A DNA stretch of 64,000 bases from Hyperoplus lanceolatus (taxonomy: Eukaryota > Chordata > Actinopteri > Uranoscopiformes > Ammodytidae), in assembly GCA_026929865.2 (NCBI GenBank), contig CM049416.1:15832501-15896500 (forward strand). Reading direction: 5' to 3'. Made by a program: the position numbers and the translations under genes. The notes beneath the pieces were generated by a model. The model was given only the letters and a program-made list of their open reading frames with translations, searched no databases and was not told where the DNA came from. This document shows, piece after piece, positions 1-11,845 of this stretch. How positions within the stretch are numbered: the first letter of the stretch is position 1; every line of letters begins with the position of its first letter.

Positions 1-606
1 GGACTGATTTTTTTATTTTATTTTTGTTTAGTCTTCCCGCCTCGGAAGCCTTTTTCTCGTTTTTGCTGGGACTGCTGGAGGACGCTAGGTCAGGATTGCA
101 TTCCACCCCTATCCCCACTATGTGTTCAATCAAATGCTGGCCTTTCACAGTGTTGAAGGTTAGGAATAGAAGAGTTTTGTAACTAACTGAGAAACTAGCA
201 GAAAGGGACATGATGAGGAGGAATATGAACAGTGTGCGTCAGAGTTGGACCATAAGATGCTCAGCCAAACTATTTGTTGAAGTGGGTTGCTGAGCAACAC
301 AATGGACTTATAACTGTGTGACTGTTGATCATGTTATTGTAATCAATTTGTGTTTATTCTGATTTACGTGACCACTTTCTTCAAAAACTCTGCGTAGCAT
401 ATATATGTACGTGTGCATGCATATCTGTTGAGGAGCCATCAGTGATAACATACTAATTACCCCTTTCACCTCTCTGTTTTCCTTCTTCTTTCATTATCTC
501 CTCCTTTTTTCCTGTTTCGATCCCACCATCCATTACTGCTCCATTTCCTGTCATCCTCCCATCCCCCCTCTCTTCTCTTACCTACCTTCTTCTTGTTCTT
601 CTCCAG
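1..606 (+). other. snd1 intron (partial), upstream of the first visible exon
   Basis: This stretch is intronic by position: it ends in a pyrimidine-rich tract (about 560-604) followed by the CAG acceptor at 604-606 that opens the first snd1 exon seen here. I see no coding sequence, and the upstream donor lies outside the window. Short ORFs here overlap the C/T-rich acceptor tract in antisense and have no recognisable domain. Confidence 0.8.
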
Positions 607-810
607 GATGATGCCCGTGCGGACGTGGTCGATTGCATTGTGCGGGACATCCACAATACCCAGTGCCTGTTGAATGTGGAGTATGCAGGCGCTTCCTGCT
701 CACATGTCACAATACAGTTTGGGGACACCAAGGACGACGTGGGCCTTGGCCTGGTCAAAGAGGGCTTGGTCATGGTGGACGTCCGCAAGGAGAAGTACCT
801 GCATAAAATA
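607..810 (+). CDS. snd1: snd1 (Tudor-SN) exon, third from last: distal part of the fifth SN-like domain
   Basis: This exon encodes 68 residues starting [20 protein letters not shown] and ending with RKEKYLHKI. The run [19 protein letters not shown] is nearly identical to my recollection of vertebrate SND1 just after its Tudor domain. The exon is in phase 0 at both ends, with a CAG acceptor at 604-606 and a GTAAGT donor at 811-816. SND1 is a multifunctional RNA-binding protein of about 910 residues, with four SN-like domains followed by a Tudor domain embedded in a split fifth SN domain. It acts as a transcriptional coactivator and in RISC-associated RNA processing and stress granules. Only the end of the last SN-like fold is here; the rest of the gene lies upstream. 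Intron retention would add about 23 unrelated residues before a stop at 880-882. Confidence 0.96.
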
Positions 811-1309
811 GTAAGTGTTAAGATAAAGAAGATGGATATACAGTTGGTGATGGGAGGGCAGGGGTTAGATAAAGAAAATTAAAATCTTCAATTCACCTTT
901 GGAAGGCTCTTTTTGCTGGTTCCTTCCCTAACTGGATTGGTTGTGTTTTTAATTTAAGGCAACCAGTCCCTTTCTCTTAATGTCTCGTCTCACGGGGGCT
1001 TTAATTATGTACCCCCAAACTGTGGACAATGCACATTCGACTTTCTGTTAGGTGTGAATCCTCACTTAGAAAACAATGCTTACTGATAGTGATTTGTTGT
1101 TTACACTTAGGGAGAGATGTGAACAGGCCAGTTACAGATTCAATTGATTTTCCAGCCCAACTCTGACTGGTCTTTGTCTATTCCAAACAGCAAACAAGAC
1201 TATCCATATTTCTAAATATGACTTGTTTTTTCTCAACGTTATTCTTTCAGTAGCTCTTGTTGGATCAATAGTTGTTCCGCCACTGTTAAAAATGGACAAC
1301 AGCATCGAT

Positions 1310-1340
1310 GCTACCATACGATCGTTGATCGTATGGTAGC
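1310..1340. repeat. Perfect short hairpin, 14-bp arms and 3-nt loop
   Basis: The left arm GCTACCATACGATC (1310-1323) is followed by GTT and then its exact reverse complement (1327-1340). There are no flanking target duplications and the sequence is not at the edge of any element I can define. It is intronic in snd1. The loop is too short for a microRNA precursor. Confidence 0.9.
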
Positions 1341-3992
1341 AGCGGGTGCTACTTAACTTTAAGCACTCAGTCAATGTTAAGCATTCTCATTTGCTAACAG
1401 GCCCCTTGTGCATTATTTAATGTTGAAAAGTCCGTATGTTGCCTATGGCTTTTTGACAGCAGTCCAATAATTACCACATTTCCGAGCTAGTATGCGTATA
1501 CCCACTCATTTCCATCTGTTTGTCATACTATAGATGTATAGATTTATTTTTAAATAAATGTTGGCTAGTGTTACACTAATAGCCTGTTTTGTAATGTGAA
1601 CACTGTGGTACAAGCAGCTCCTCACTTATCAATCCACAACCACTTAAAATATACTAAGTTACACACCTCTACAATTTGCCTCAGATGGCGGCCATTTTGT
1701 CACAGCATGAAGCGTCTCTCATTTTTACTTTCCAGTCATTATGCTAATTCTCCCAGCAGACTCCCAGCCACTCTGTACGTGAAAGATAAAGAAAAATTGA
1801 GGATATTTATTCCTGCTGCAATTACTGCTCTCTCACAACATTAGTCACTCTGCGGTTTGTATTTCATAAAGTGAAAGGCACAAAGGAATGGAAAAATATA
1901 ACCACTGGTGTAATTGTTCATAAACATAATGTACATTTGTATCAATTGGAGCCTGGTGGGAAGAAGGCATTTGTAGAGATATTCTTTCACACTTAATTCA
2001 CTCACACATGGAAACTAATTTTTGTAGACACTAAAGAGGAAAGATAAAAGCACTTCCCACCTAACAGTCGGTCAATAAAGGGCTGTGCATCATTGTAAAA
2101 GTGTTCCCACCTCTGACCCCCAGCGAGTAGCTAAGGACCATAATGCACTCACTGGGTAATGGACCCTGGAGACAAAAGGACAGTGATTAAAACCCTCAAG
2201 CCATACAACTAATAGGCTTATAGACTGCATAGATTTAGGTTTTGTTGGATCAAATGGTTTCTCTTTAGTCTTCTACAACTGTGCCTCCAGCATTTGCCTC
2301 TTCCTTGCTGGCGAGTGGCTACAGACAAATATGTTGATCTGGAGAAAGCTTAACAATCAGCAGTACTGCCAATGTGCTTACAAGTGAGTGTTTGAAGTAA
2401 GCTCTACAGCATTTCTTGTTAATAATTCCACCCATCAATTCTGCTTCCGAGCTCAAAGCTGAACAAGCCGAAGTGTGATTAGGCCACAAAACCTCTAAAT
2501 GGTGTGAATGTGCTCCTGATTTCTATAATGTGTGGGTTGACTGCAATTCTGCTGTTTGTAGCTTATTTTTCCTATTCTTGTTTTGCAGGCTTTGTTAGAC
2601 ATGATAACATTAGAAATTTTGAACTGTTTAAGAGCAAAAATTATTGTCACTCTCCGTCGATAATTTAATAATTGTCTGTCCTTTGTCCAGTCAAAAAAAA
2701 AACTCATTACAGCTTTTCAAATTCAATTTAATTTGCTGTTCCTTGACCAACGGTCTAAAACCAAATTATATTAAATTCACAGGATAGACTTTTTTTTTAT
2801 ATGTATAGTTGACGCCGTGGACTGGTAATTACAATAGACATTTGAACTATATTGATATTGTATAGACAAAACAATTTGTAAAACGAAAAAATAATAATTG
2901 GAATTTTGAAAAAGTAATTTAGATAAATGGCAGCCCTATACTAGACAGTGAAAATCTTTATCCTAACAAATCAAAATTGTGATTCTTTCAATTTATCCAT
3001 TCCTAATAAAAAAAAATGCTTTTTGACTCTAATGCTGCATTGGAAGATGACAATTTAAAGAACATTTAGTCTGGTAATTTGCTGTATACAAGTGTTATTT
3101 ATTTATTTTCTTCTGTAATATACCAGGGTTGACCTAAAGCCACTTGTTTGCGAGGCGTATTTCTGTCTCAAAGATTCATGAGCAGTGCTGCAGCTGCTGC
3201 TGGTGCTACAACACAAAACCTTATCTTACAGGGGCAGTACTGCCAACTTTCCAAGATACAACCTTTAGTTGACCTCTGGATCCGTGCCCCTATTCTTCCC
3301 TCTTTTATATACAGTTCCCCTCCAGCTTCTTTTGATAGTGTAGTATCCAAGCTGGCTCGCCCTGAGCTCTCTCTCCCCTCTTTTCTCTCTTCTCACTCAT
3401 CCAGACTATCGGCCTCCTTGTAAAAAGTGACTTTTGTCCGTCCTATCTGCTTCATTTTAGCTCCATTCTTTATTCATTATCCATTGCAGGGGATTGGAAC
3501 ATGGTCATTGTAATCTGTACTCTAGTGCTAAGCATTGCGTAACAGATGGGCTGTAATGTGGCACTGGCACTCCAGTGACTATCAATAGTCTGTCATAAGT
3601 GCACTGAAGGTTAACAGCAGTCTTTGAGGGTGGCATTGTCCTAAGAGATGGAGAGCAAAGAGGGATATTCATCCATTTGGGGCTTTATCTCTCCCTTTTC
3701 AAGTGCACTCCTTCCTTAAGCCCCTACATTTACTATTGCCCACTATGCACTCCATATGGATGCCTATTGTTGCAGCTATACAACAGTAACATGGCAAAGG
3801 GTAAACATTAAAGAGTTGGCTTTGCTACGAGCTGTTAGTTTCTGAATGGAGAGAAGTGTGACATTAAAAGGAAAGCAGGAGCAGAGGCATCAGGAGGTGG
3901 GTGGAAAAACTGTAAGCCAAGTTATGATTGCTGCACTTTACTTTGTGAGGCAAATCAATGCAAATGTGAGTATGGACGTTAAAGTGTGGGAT

Positions 3993-4444
3993 TTAAAGGT
4001 CACATATTATGCTAAATGCACTTTTTAAACGTGTTCTAACATATCCATAGGTCCACGGTGTGCCTAGAGACTGCCAAAATATTTAAAGAAATAACAATCT
4101 CTTCTTTTCTCACTCTCCCCCTTTCTGAAACCCCCACCCCTCCCCCCCAATATACTCCATTCAGAATTCTCCTTGTTTCTGACCTCAAAAACTGGAAAGC
4201 CAGAAGCTTCCACTGTGCAGCCCACACCCCTATTTCTTATTGGTCCACGGCCCTGACAGACAGAGGGCGAGGCGCTCTTTTTAAAAAATAGGCCATTGTG
4301 AGATTAGCTGAACATCAGCATAGTACAATAAATTATCTGAAAGTTTTTTTCAGCAAACAATTAAAGAAAACGTATTAGGGACCACTAAGACCATATAATA
4401 TGGTGTATAATAGAACCGAAAACTGTATAATATGGGAGCTTTAA
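3993..4444. mobile_element. MITE-like element with TTAA target sites (piggyBac-type non-autonomous candidate)
   Basis: The left end reads TTAAAGGTCACATATTATGC. The right end, read on the minus strand, is TTAAAGCTCCCATATTATAC, so the ends form an inverted pair of about 20 bp with four mismatches. Both ends carry TTAA, the target of piggyBac-type transposases. The 452-bp interior has no transposase-like ORF. Similar TTAAAGGTCCCATATTATGC ends are familiar from many fish genomes, but the family name cannot be given without a repeat library. Confidence 0.75.
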
Positions 4445-7400
4445 GTACACTCTCATTTTGGTCCTTTTAGAACGCAACTGACCCACACATACAGACTTAA
4501 CATCAGAGCCTCAACCAGTTTATATAGGTCATACAGTTTACATCCACTACGTATTCATGCACACATACTGTACACTGACAATTTAGCAGATTTAATATCA
4601 TAGTAAAAAAATTAATTTGTCATACATCTGGCATATCTTGTCCTGCACATGTGTTGTTTAAGAGGCTTTGACATTTAGATTATCGTCAGTGAGCGATATC
4701 ATTGCTTTATCACCAGCACAACATTGTAAACAGAAAATCAGAAGGGACATTATGTACTTCAAATTATATACTGTAGCTATCGTATTTCAGGATTTATGGT
4801 CCAGTTACTATGTCATGGTGCTGTGACTTTTTTTCTCACTGCCATATTTTCTCTCAAAGAATTTATTGTGTCTCTGTTTTTTTCTCACAGCATCGCATTA
4901 CACATTTTTGTTTCCTTTCCTGCTCTAACTCTTTTAAATTTAAATACAGAGCATCAGAAGAAGCTCAATATTTCTGTGAAAATCAACTCGAACAGAGATG
5001 AGTGTGTGAGCATGAAAGGGCGTGTTTAATTTAACTTTTCCCTAAGGCAAAGGTGCTGCTGCATTATGTGGACTGTCAGGTACAATTGGCTGCCGTACAA
5101 AGCTTTAGCCAATCGTACATGCTACAATCATGTAAGTATCATAAATGAGCTGTTAGCAAAGCTCAAGGGTAATGGTTGCCTTGGGGAGCCGGATTTAGCC
5201 AGTGCCTCTACCATGTAATTTCATGTAATTGCCTGGTTCGCAACTGCTATTCTTCGGTTGGTAAAAGGAAATGCATGTTTAACTTCTATATAAAGTCAAG
5301 GAATGGCATGTATATGCATGCATTTATTTTCTCCAATAAAGATTTGTGTAGATAGAGTATTAATCAAAGTATTGATATTAATTTAAGAAAAGCAGAAACT
5401 CAATCGAAACTTGGAGTCTCTAACTTGTAATTTAACACTGCAGCACTGTGTGTTTTTACACTACATTAAGAGTTCTTCTCTCTTGCTCTGAACTGAAACT
5501 CACACCCTCAGACAGTAGATATATAATGCCGTCCTTAAATTGTTCTGGCACCCTTAACTATCCACTGTAAGATTGGCAAGACGCCACACTGGCACTCATC
5601 CTCTCACTTACTTAAACACTTCTTTATCTACCTTCATCCATCTGAATGTCTCCCTCTGCTCACTGTTAAGAGTTCCAGTGCTCCTCTTCATCACTTGGTC
5701 CACTTGCCCCTATACTCTACATTCGTCTTGCACCTTCTATTTCTCTGCCTTCTGCACATCACTCCCTCACTCTGCCGTACCAGTCATTATTACCTTTTTC
5801 TTGCACTCAGAGGCTCTCACTCATACACCCTTCCCTCTTCTCCCGGTGTTCTTTTTTTAACCTTTGCTATGCCTGTCATCCAAACCTGAGCTTGAGCAAT
5901 TCATTAAGACGGCGAGAGGGCTGCCGTTTCGTTCGGCTTTTTGCATGTGCTGATTTGCATTCTGTCAGTGCTATGTCATGATGATCATAATCCCCAGGTA
6001 TTAGAGTGGAGAAGCACTCAGATCAGACCTGGAGTTGGCCTCATAATGAGCTGTGATTTAATATGCTATGTTTAAAATAGTTACCCGCAATTATTTTAAA
6101 CTTGCATTAGCTGATAGTGCCCTATGAACCCACCCTAGTTACGAGTAGGTAGGTAATAATGTCTCTCCTCTATTTTTTTAGTAGAGACAGACACAAACTG
6201 TCTGTGTTTCTATAACTCAATATTTAAGAGCGAAGATGACTAGATACGCAAGATGGTTTTTTTTCTTCCTTGATTGTGATAGTAAGAAGTGCCTGCAGCA
6301 TCTATCTTTGACCAACACACATACACTCTAACACTTGATATGTATTTGTTGTAAAATATTTATCTGAAGTTATTCTAATTGACACATCAATTGAATTGGA
6401 AGACCGTTGTATAGTTAGAAGTACTATCTTTTGTGCTCTTCTGCTTTTTTGCTAACATGACTGATTTAAACTCTGTCAGGCCTCCGGGTGCTAAGTGTCT
6501 CACCCAGTCACCTCCGCTAACTGACATCGGTGCTAGCCCCCAAATGGCATTAGCCGTTACAAGATTATAATCTCCTGTTTGCTAATTACAAGTCAATTAC
6601 AAACACCAAAGTGTCTGTCACTCCCTCACCAGTGCAATTATTATCAATCACCAACAGAAACGAAGCCTGCTGTATCGACCTAGTCCTAGTTTTCCTTGTG
6701 CTTTCTACTGAAGAGATAGAAATGCAGGAATGTAATTCACACACCTTTAGACAAATGTTTATAAAGACTTGTTTAAGATCTTTAATAAAATGTTACTGTG
6801 ACAGTGTGTATGTGTGCGTGTCAGCAGAAGGCAGACTGGGGGAAACAGCTTTTTGAGATGGCTCCCTTAGAGTGAAAGATGCAGATGAGTGTCCCAGATT
6901 CTTTAATTACCCAGCAGCCCCCTGGGAGGTGTAGTTTTTTTTCTCCCTTTTTATCTGATTTACCTGTATTGTTGCTGTATTCACATTGGTGCAACACCTT
7001 TCATGTGTGAATGTTGAACAGAGGACTTTCAAGAAGCTTTGTGCGGACACAAGGTCATCCTTCAAGTGGAGGCTCTCATGAGAGCAAGTATTCTTTACTT
7101 ATCGGTCTCTTTTCACATAAACTGCCTCATGGGTAGTGTAGTGTTCTTTCAGGTTGCAGTTAAAGATACCCAGTGTTGTGGTTGCATTGCACAGTAATTG
7201 TGTTAATGGGGGTTGAAACGTTTATGAAGAAGAAATTGCCTGCTTGTTACTGGAGTCACACCTACAGTGTATGTGGGGAATCCATACAGGAAATCAGTAA
7301 GGCTCCCACATGGGTTGTTCCATATATCAAAGTGCAATTGTACAGATACTCTATAGTTAGGCGGCACATGTAATGTCCTCTGCTTCTGCCATACTGTCAG

Positions 7401-7611
7401 GTCACTGGTTAGGACACTGATGGTATGCCTCCTGGGAATGTGGGTGTTTCTATACAATAGTTTGAAACAACAATTCATGTTCTAGCACCGCTGTTGTTGC
7501 TGATGAGGTGTCTCCCAGCAGAGAGGACAAACATAGTAAATGCGTGGGGAGTCCCTCATGAACACCGACACACTCTAGCCTTTGACTACTTGTTTGAAAT
7601 GTAGAGAGGGA

Positions 7612-7631
7612 TATATATATATATATATATA
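7612..7631. repeat. (TA)n microsatellite
   Basis: A short alternating AT run, with no other content nearby. A (CA)n tract follows at 7902-7928. Confidence 0.85.
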
Positions 7632-7901
7632 AAGAAGAAAAAATGCAGGGGATTGGAATGTATGCTTCAGAGTGCAGCCGGTAAGCACTATATGGATCCT
7701 GCCATGGCGGATCCGGTGCCCATATCCCCCCAACCCAAAAATTCCTCACCATGTCATCTATAAATGGCTTTTAGCCGTATCCGGACCACCAATTGACTGA
7801 TTTTCAGCTCGCTGCCCTCCCTGTTCAACCCCAAAGCCTGTCACAGCCCATCAGCAGCCCCCCACCTCATCTCCCCAAAAAACCGCCACAGGGTACATAT
7901 A

Positions 7902-7928
7902 ACACACACACACACACACACACACACA
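7902..7928. repeat. (CA)n microsatellite
   Basis: About 13 uninterrupted CA units in the large snd1 intron. Confidence 0.9.
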
Positions 7929-8374
7929 ATCACTGAGCTTCATGGGTGTGTGACAGCATGACCGCTCCCCACCAATGGCTCAATACCTAATTTACAAGTA
8001 TAGTTAGAGATGAGGCCTTTTTAATGGACATTTTCTGCTCCCCTGCTATCGACTGCACACAAACTCACATACACACCCACTGACACAGGCAGTTGCCTTG
8101 GTTCTGCCACTGCTCTGAGGGACCTTTTGACATGTCCTAGCTGACACGCGCCACTTCCCAAATGCCATCCCATCTTCTGCGGATGTACACACACACACAG
8201 TTGCACACTATATCCTCCCTCCCACACACCCAGGAGGTAAATAGAGGACAGTCTGGAAGGGAGTGGAGTCACCACGTTGTTCAAATTTAGATTATATTGA
8301 GTTGTGTGACCTCACGAGAGAGAGAAATAGATATTTGAGAAAAAGAAGAGCAAACTCAATGTAGGCTTCATAAA

Positions 8375-8534
<160 letters not shown>

Positions 8535-8898
8535 CGCATGTGTTCAAATTATTTATTTGACACATTGGTGTAAAGAAAACAAGTTTTATGTAAGTAAGCC
8601 CCTGGGAGAGCACTGGAGAATGTTTTGTGATATCTGTTGTTAGTCATAACATTTGTTGTGTGCATAAGATTTACATGTGTGTGTCCTCCTTAACTTTATG
8701 AACCCAAAGCGCCTGATCTCCTCCGACAGCCATGCTGGGGGGACCGGCACGCAACATGGCATAATCCTTGTCCACACCAGATTGGAACAATGACACTCAT
8801 ATGTATATGTGCTTTTAAATTATTATTTTTTAACAGATTCCCCAAAAAAATATAGATTATTAAAACAAATTGTTTGATTCCATGAATATGTTTATTTG

Positions 8899-8921
8899 TA
8901 AAAAAAAAAAAAAAAAAAAAA
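8899..8921. repeat. Poly(A) tract
   Basis: An A-homopolymer of about 23 bases after TTTATTTGT. No element body could be tied to it, so it may be a simple repeat rather than a retroposon tail. Confidence 0.7.
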
Positions 8922-10484
8922 TCTATGGTAATCTTTTCACTCCATATTTAATAAAACACCATTACTTTCCCTGGTCTCTATCCAACACAAGGATTCTAAA
9001 GTCAGCCTTCGAGGATTCTCTCCCCGGTTAGCTGTGTTGCTTATGTGACGAGCCTTTCCCCATCAAACCCACAAAAGCCTGGCCTCAGCCTTTTGCTTGT
9101 TATGCAGTATTCATGCGCTGGTATGCAGAACGAGCGACATCTCTTAGGACTACAATCCACAACTCAAGCCAAGTACACTCCACTTGAAACAGTGTGAGTT
9201 GCATACAGTTGTGTGCCGTATTGCCATTGTGTTCCAGCAAAAGCATTGACGACGACCTGTCTTGTGCCGAGTTTTCAGAGGAGACAGAGGTGGCAGGCGG
9301 AGGGAGAATGAAACCAGATGTAAAGAGGATTAAGATAACGGTACAAAAGACCAAGAACAATGCAGAAACAATGAAACAATAACAAAAGGGAGTTAGTGGC
9401 GGGGTTTCTTCTTTTTCTTTTGTTTGACTGTTTGTCTGAGAGGCTTTGGATCTGATCGTCATTGCCGTTAATGAGAAAAGCTCTCAACATGCACGGAGGA
9501 CAAGAAGCATTGTTCCCTTTCCACTCAAGTGGTTTTGATGTCGCCTGACATCCTTTTTTTCCCCCAGTAGAGACGGCCAAGAGAGCAAAAGCATCTCTCA
9601 AACTTTGATTTTGTTACTTGCTTTTCAAATGAGCCCCATCCATAATCTGGTTTCACTTAGCATTTTTGCAAGCTGTGAAATTAAAGAAGTGTCAGCTCAC
9701 CTACGCATCACAACCTGTCGGAGAGCTGCCGTGTTAGCTCTCACTCAGATCCATCACTTTCACACCATGATAACCAGAACACCACCTGGGCATGGGCAGG
9801 CAGGCCAGCGCAAATACACAGGGAAAGACACGGTCTGGGTCTCACTTTCAGTCTCACGCAGACATATTCACAGCCTGACAGACACACTGACCAGTGCCAA
9901 AGCACCAGACCCATACCACCTGTCCTACATCTTACGAAAAACATCACATGTAACCCAAAAGTGTCTCACTAAGTCTGCATCTAGAAAGTAACCTGCATGT
10001 CATAAGAGTGACTCAGCCCATTGGTAGAAGTTATATGTGATCTTTTTTTTTTTTCCTGAATATGCGAGAAGTAACTTAATATCTTCAAATAATATCACTC
10101 AATGTAAAATCTTGGCGTGAATTTATAGCATATCGACTTCAGTAATCAGTTAAACTTTCCGAAAGTTGTTTTGTTGCTGACACTGCAAAGTGTTAATTAG
10201 ATGCTAAGAATTAATCACGCACTTTCACAGACACTCCCACACACAAACGGCATCCTCCTTAGCCAAATAGCATATTCTCTACTACTGCCAGCGTTCCATG
10301 GCCACTGCTCACCAAACGTGACATCTGTCTGGCATATGGGCGCTCTGTAGGGTCATTCAGACAAACGCTGCCGTATGCCACCCAAACCCTCTCCGAACAT
10401 GGCCTTTTATTTTCTTTGCCCCCTCAATCACAAACCTCTTTTTGTTGTGTTTGGTATTCTATTCCTCCTCCATATAATTTGATG

Positions 10485-10777
10485 TAAAGGTGGAGTCAGC
10501 AATTCTGAAGAATACCTCGTCACAATCAGCTACCTGTGTGCTTGAAAAAAAAATCCAGTGGTAATAGACAGCCTAGGCTCTGTAAACGGGCATGTTGTGG
10601 TGGGTCCCCTTTGTTAACATACCAGTTAACAGAGCCTAGGAATTGTGTTAACAATGGATTTATTTTTAGTGCACACACAATGCGGACAGGTAGGGGATCG
10701 TGTTGAGATATTAACTTATTTTGACAAAAAAATTATTTGACAACAAGAGTTCTTCAGAATCGCTGACTCCACCTTTA
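10485..10777. mobile_element. MITE-like element with ~30-bp terminal and nested subterminal inverted repeats
   Basis: The left end TAAAGGTGGAGTCAGCAATT and the right end (minus strand) TAAAGGTGGAGTCAGCGATT differ at one position over 20 bp, and the match continues through TCTGAAGAA. A second inverted pair lies inside: CCTAGGCTCTGTAAAC near 10572 against GTTAACAGAGCCTAGG near 10625. At 293 bp with no ORF it is non-autonomous. The right flank forms TTAA, while the left is GTAA, so a TTAA target with one mutation is possible; a TA target also fits. Confidence 0.8.
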
Positions 10778-11808
10778 AGCATCTTCCTTGAAGGCCTGTC
10801 TCATTTGCTTTGCTGAAACTTCTTTCTTTCTTGAGTCTTGCATCACACCTCCCCTCGATCAGCACTCCTTTCCATCCTGCCTCAAGTATTTAACGTTGCA
10901 CTTATTGACAACAATGAGACCCATGACAACAACACATTCATTTCTATTGCCACTTAAAGTCATCTCCATGTGAGTTTTGCTTCGTAAATGAGCCATTATG
11001 CCTCCCTACTGGAGCCAATAGAAAAGCGGTGAAAGAAGGATCCGGGACAGGATACGTGAAGCTGTTCAGTTACCAGAAAGGCAGTCATCATCGGTGTCTC
11101 GCTGCTCACTGATTGGCTGGTGTGTTACACTATGCTGAATTGAGCAGAACAGTAAAGGATGAAGGCAAGCCAGGAAAATGCCCCCTCCTGACCAGAGTAC
11201 AAAGAGGCTCGCCGTGATAGTTCCAATATGGCAGCCTATCATCTGTGCACATTGTGCTGTATTGCTCTTGATTTAACAGCCATTACATAATAGTTTTGAT
11301 TTGCATACAGACTCTCAGCTGTATAGAGTGGAAAAGTGAAAACTGAATATCGTTTTGTTTCCTTTTTTCAAGTAAAATGTTGTATGACGTACTTTGAAAA
11401 ATTTCTTCCCAATGCAATTTTTAATTATTCTTGTAACAAAAGTGCCAGATCCACTTTGGCAGATATGAAACTGTCCTACATTTGGTCTCCGCTAGCTTTC
11501 CAAGTTCAGTATGCGGAAAGAAGGCTAAAACTGCTACAGGCACTGATATCTCCCATCCAAAGCCCAAACGGCATCACTGGCCTTTTGTGTCGGTGAAATA
11601 TAGTCAGCCGGGCTCTTCCATATGGTGGCATCTGCCTGATGGGACCGAGATGTCATATCCTAACGCCTTCCAAAAAAATCTTGCCTTTTATTTGGCGTTG
11701 ATGGATGACTTGCGCAGCCACTGGACTTTTCCCAGCAATGCACTCCCTTAGACAGAGTGGCTGTAACATACCAGCTGCAGGTCTGTTATCTTGGCGGTGC
11801 CATGGGCA

Positions 11809-11845
11809 GTGTGTGTGTGTGTGTGTGTGTGTGTGGGGGGGGGGG
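11809..11845. repeat. (GT)n followed by an 11-base G run
   Basis: Thirteen GT units run directly into a G homopolymer. The reverse strand of this boundary is read by a spurious Thr-His ORF. Confidence 0.9.

Noticed and set aside
4796..5889. Hydrophobic ORFs (for example 95 codons at 5573) suggestive of membrane proteins
   Set aside because: T/C-rich intronic sequence naturally encodes Leu/Phe/Ser runs; no start context, family match or splice structure.
9100..9991. ORFs of 108-128 codons around 9.1-10.0 kb on both strands
   Set aside because: They are inside the snd1 intron, lack recognisable domains and overlap each other antisense; no splice-site pattern supports an exon.
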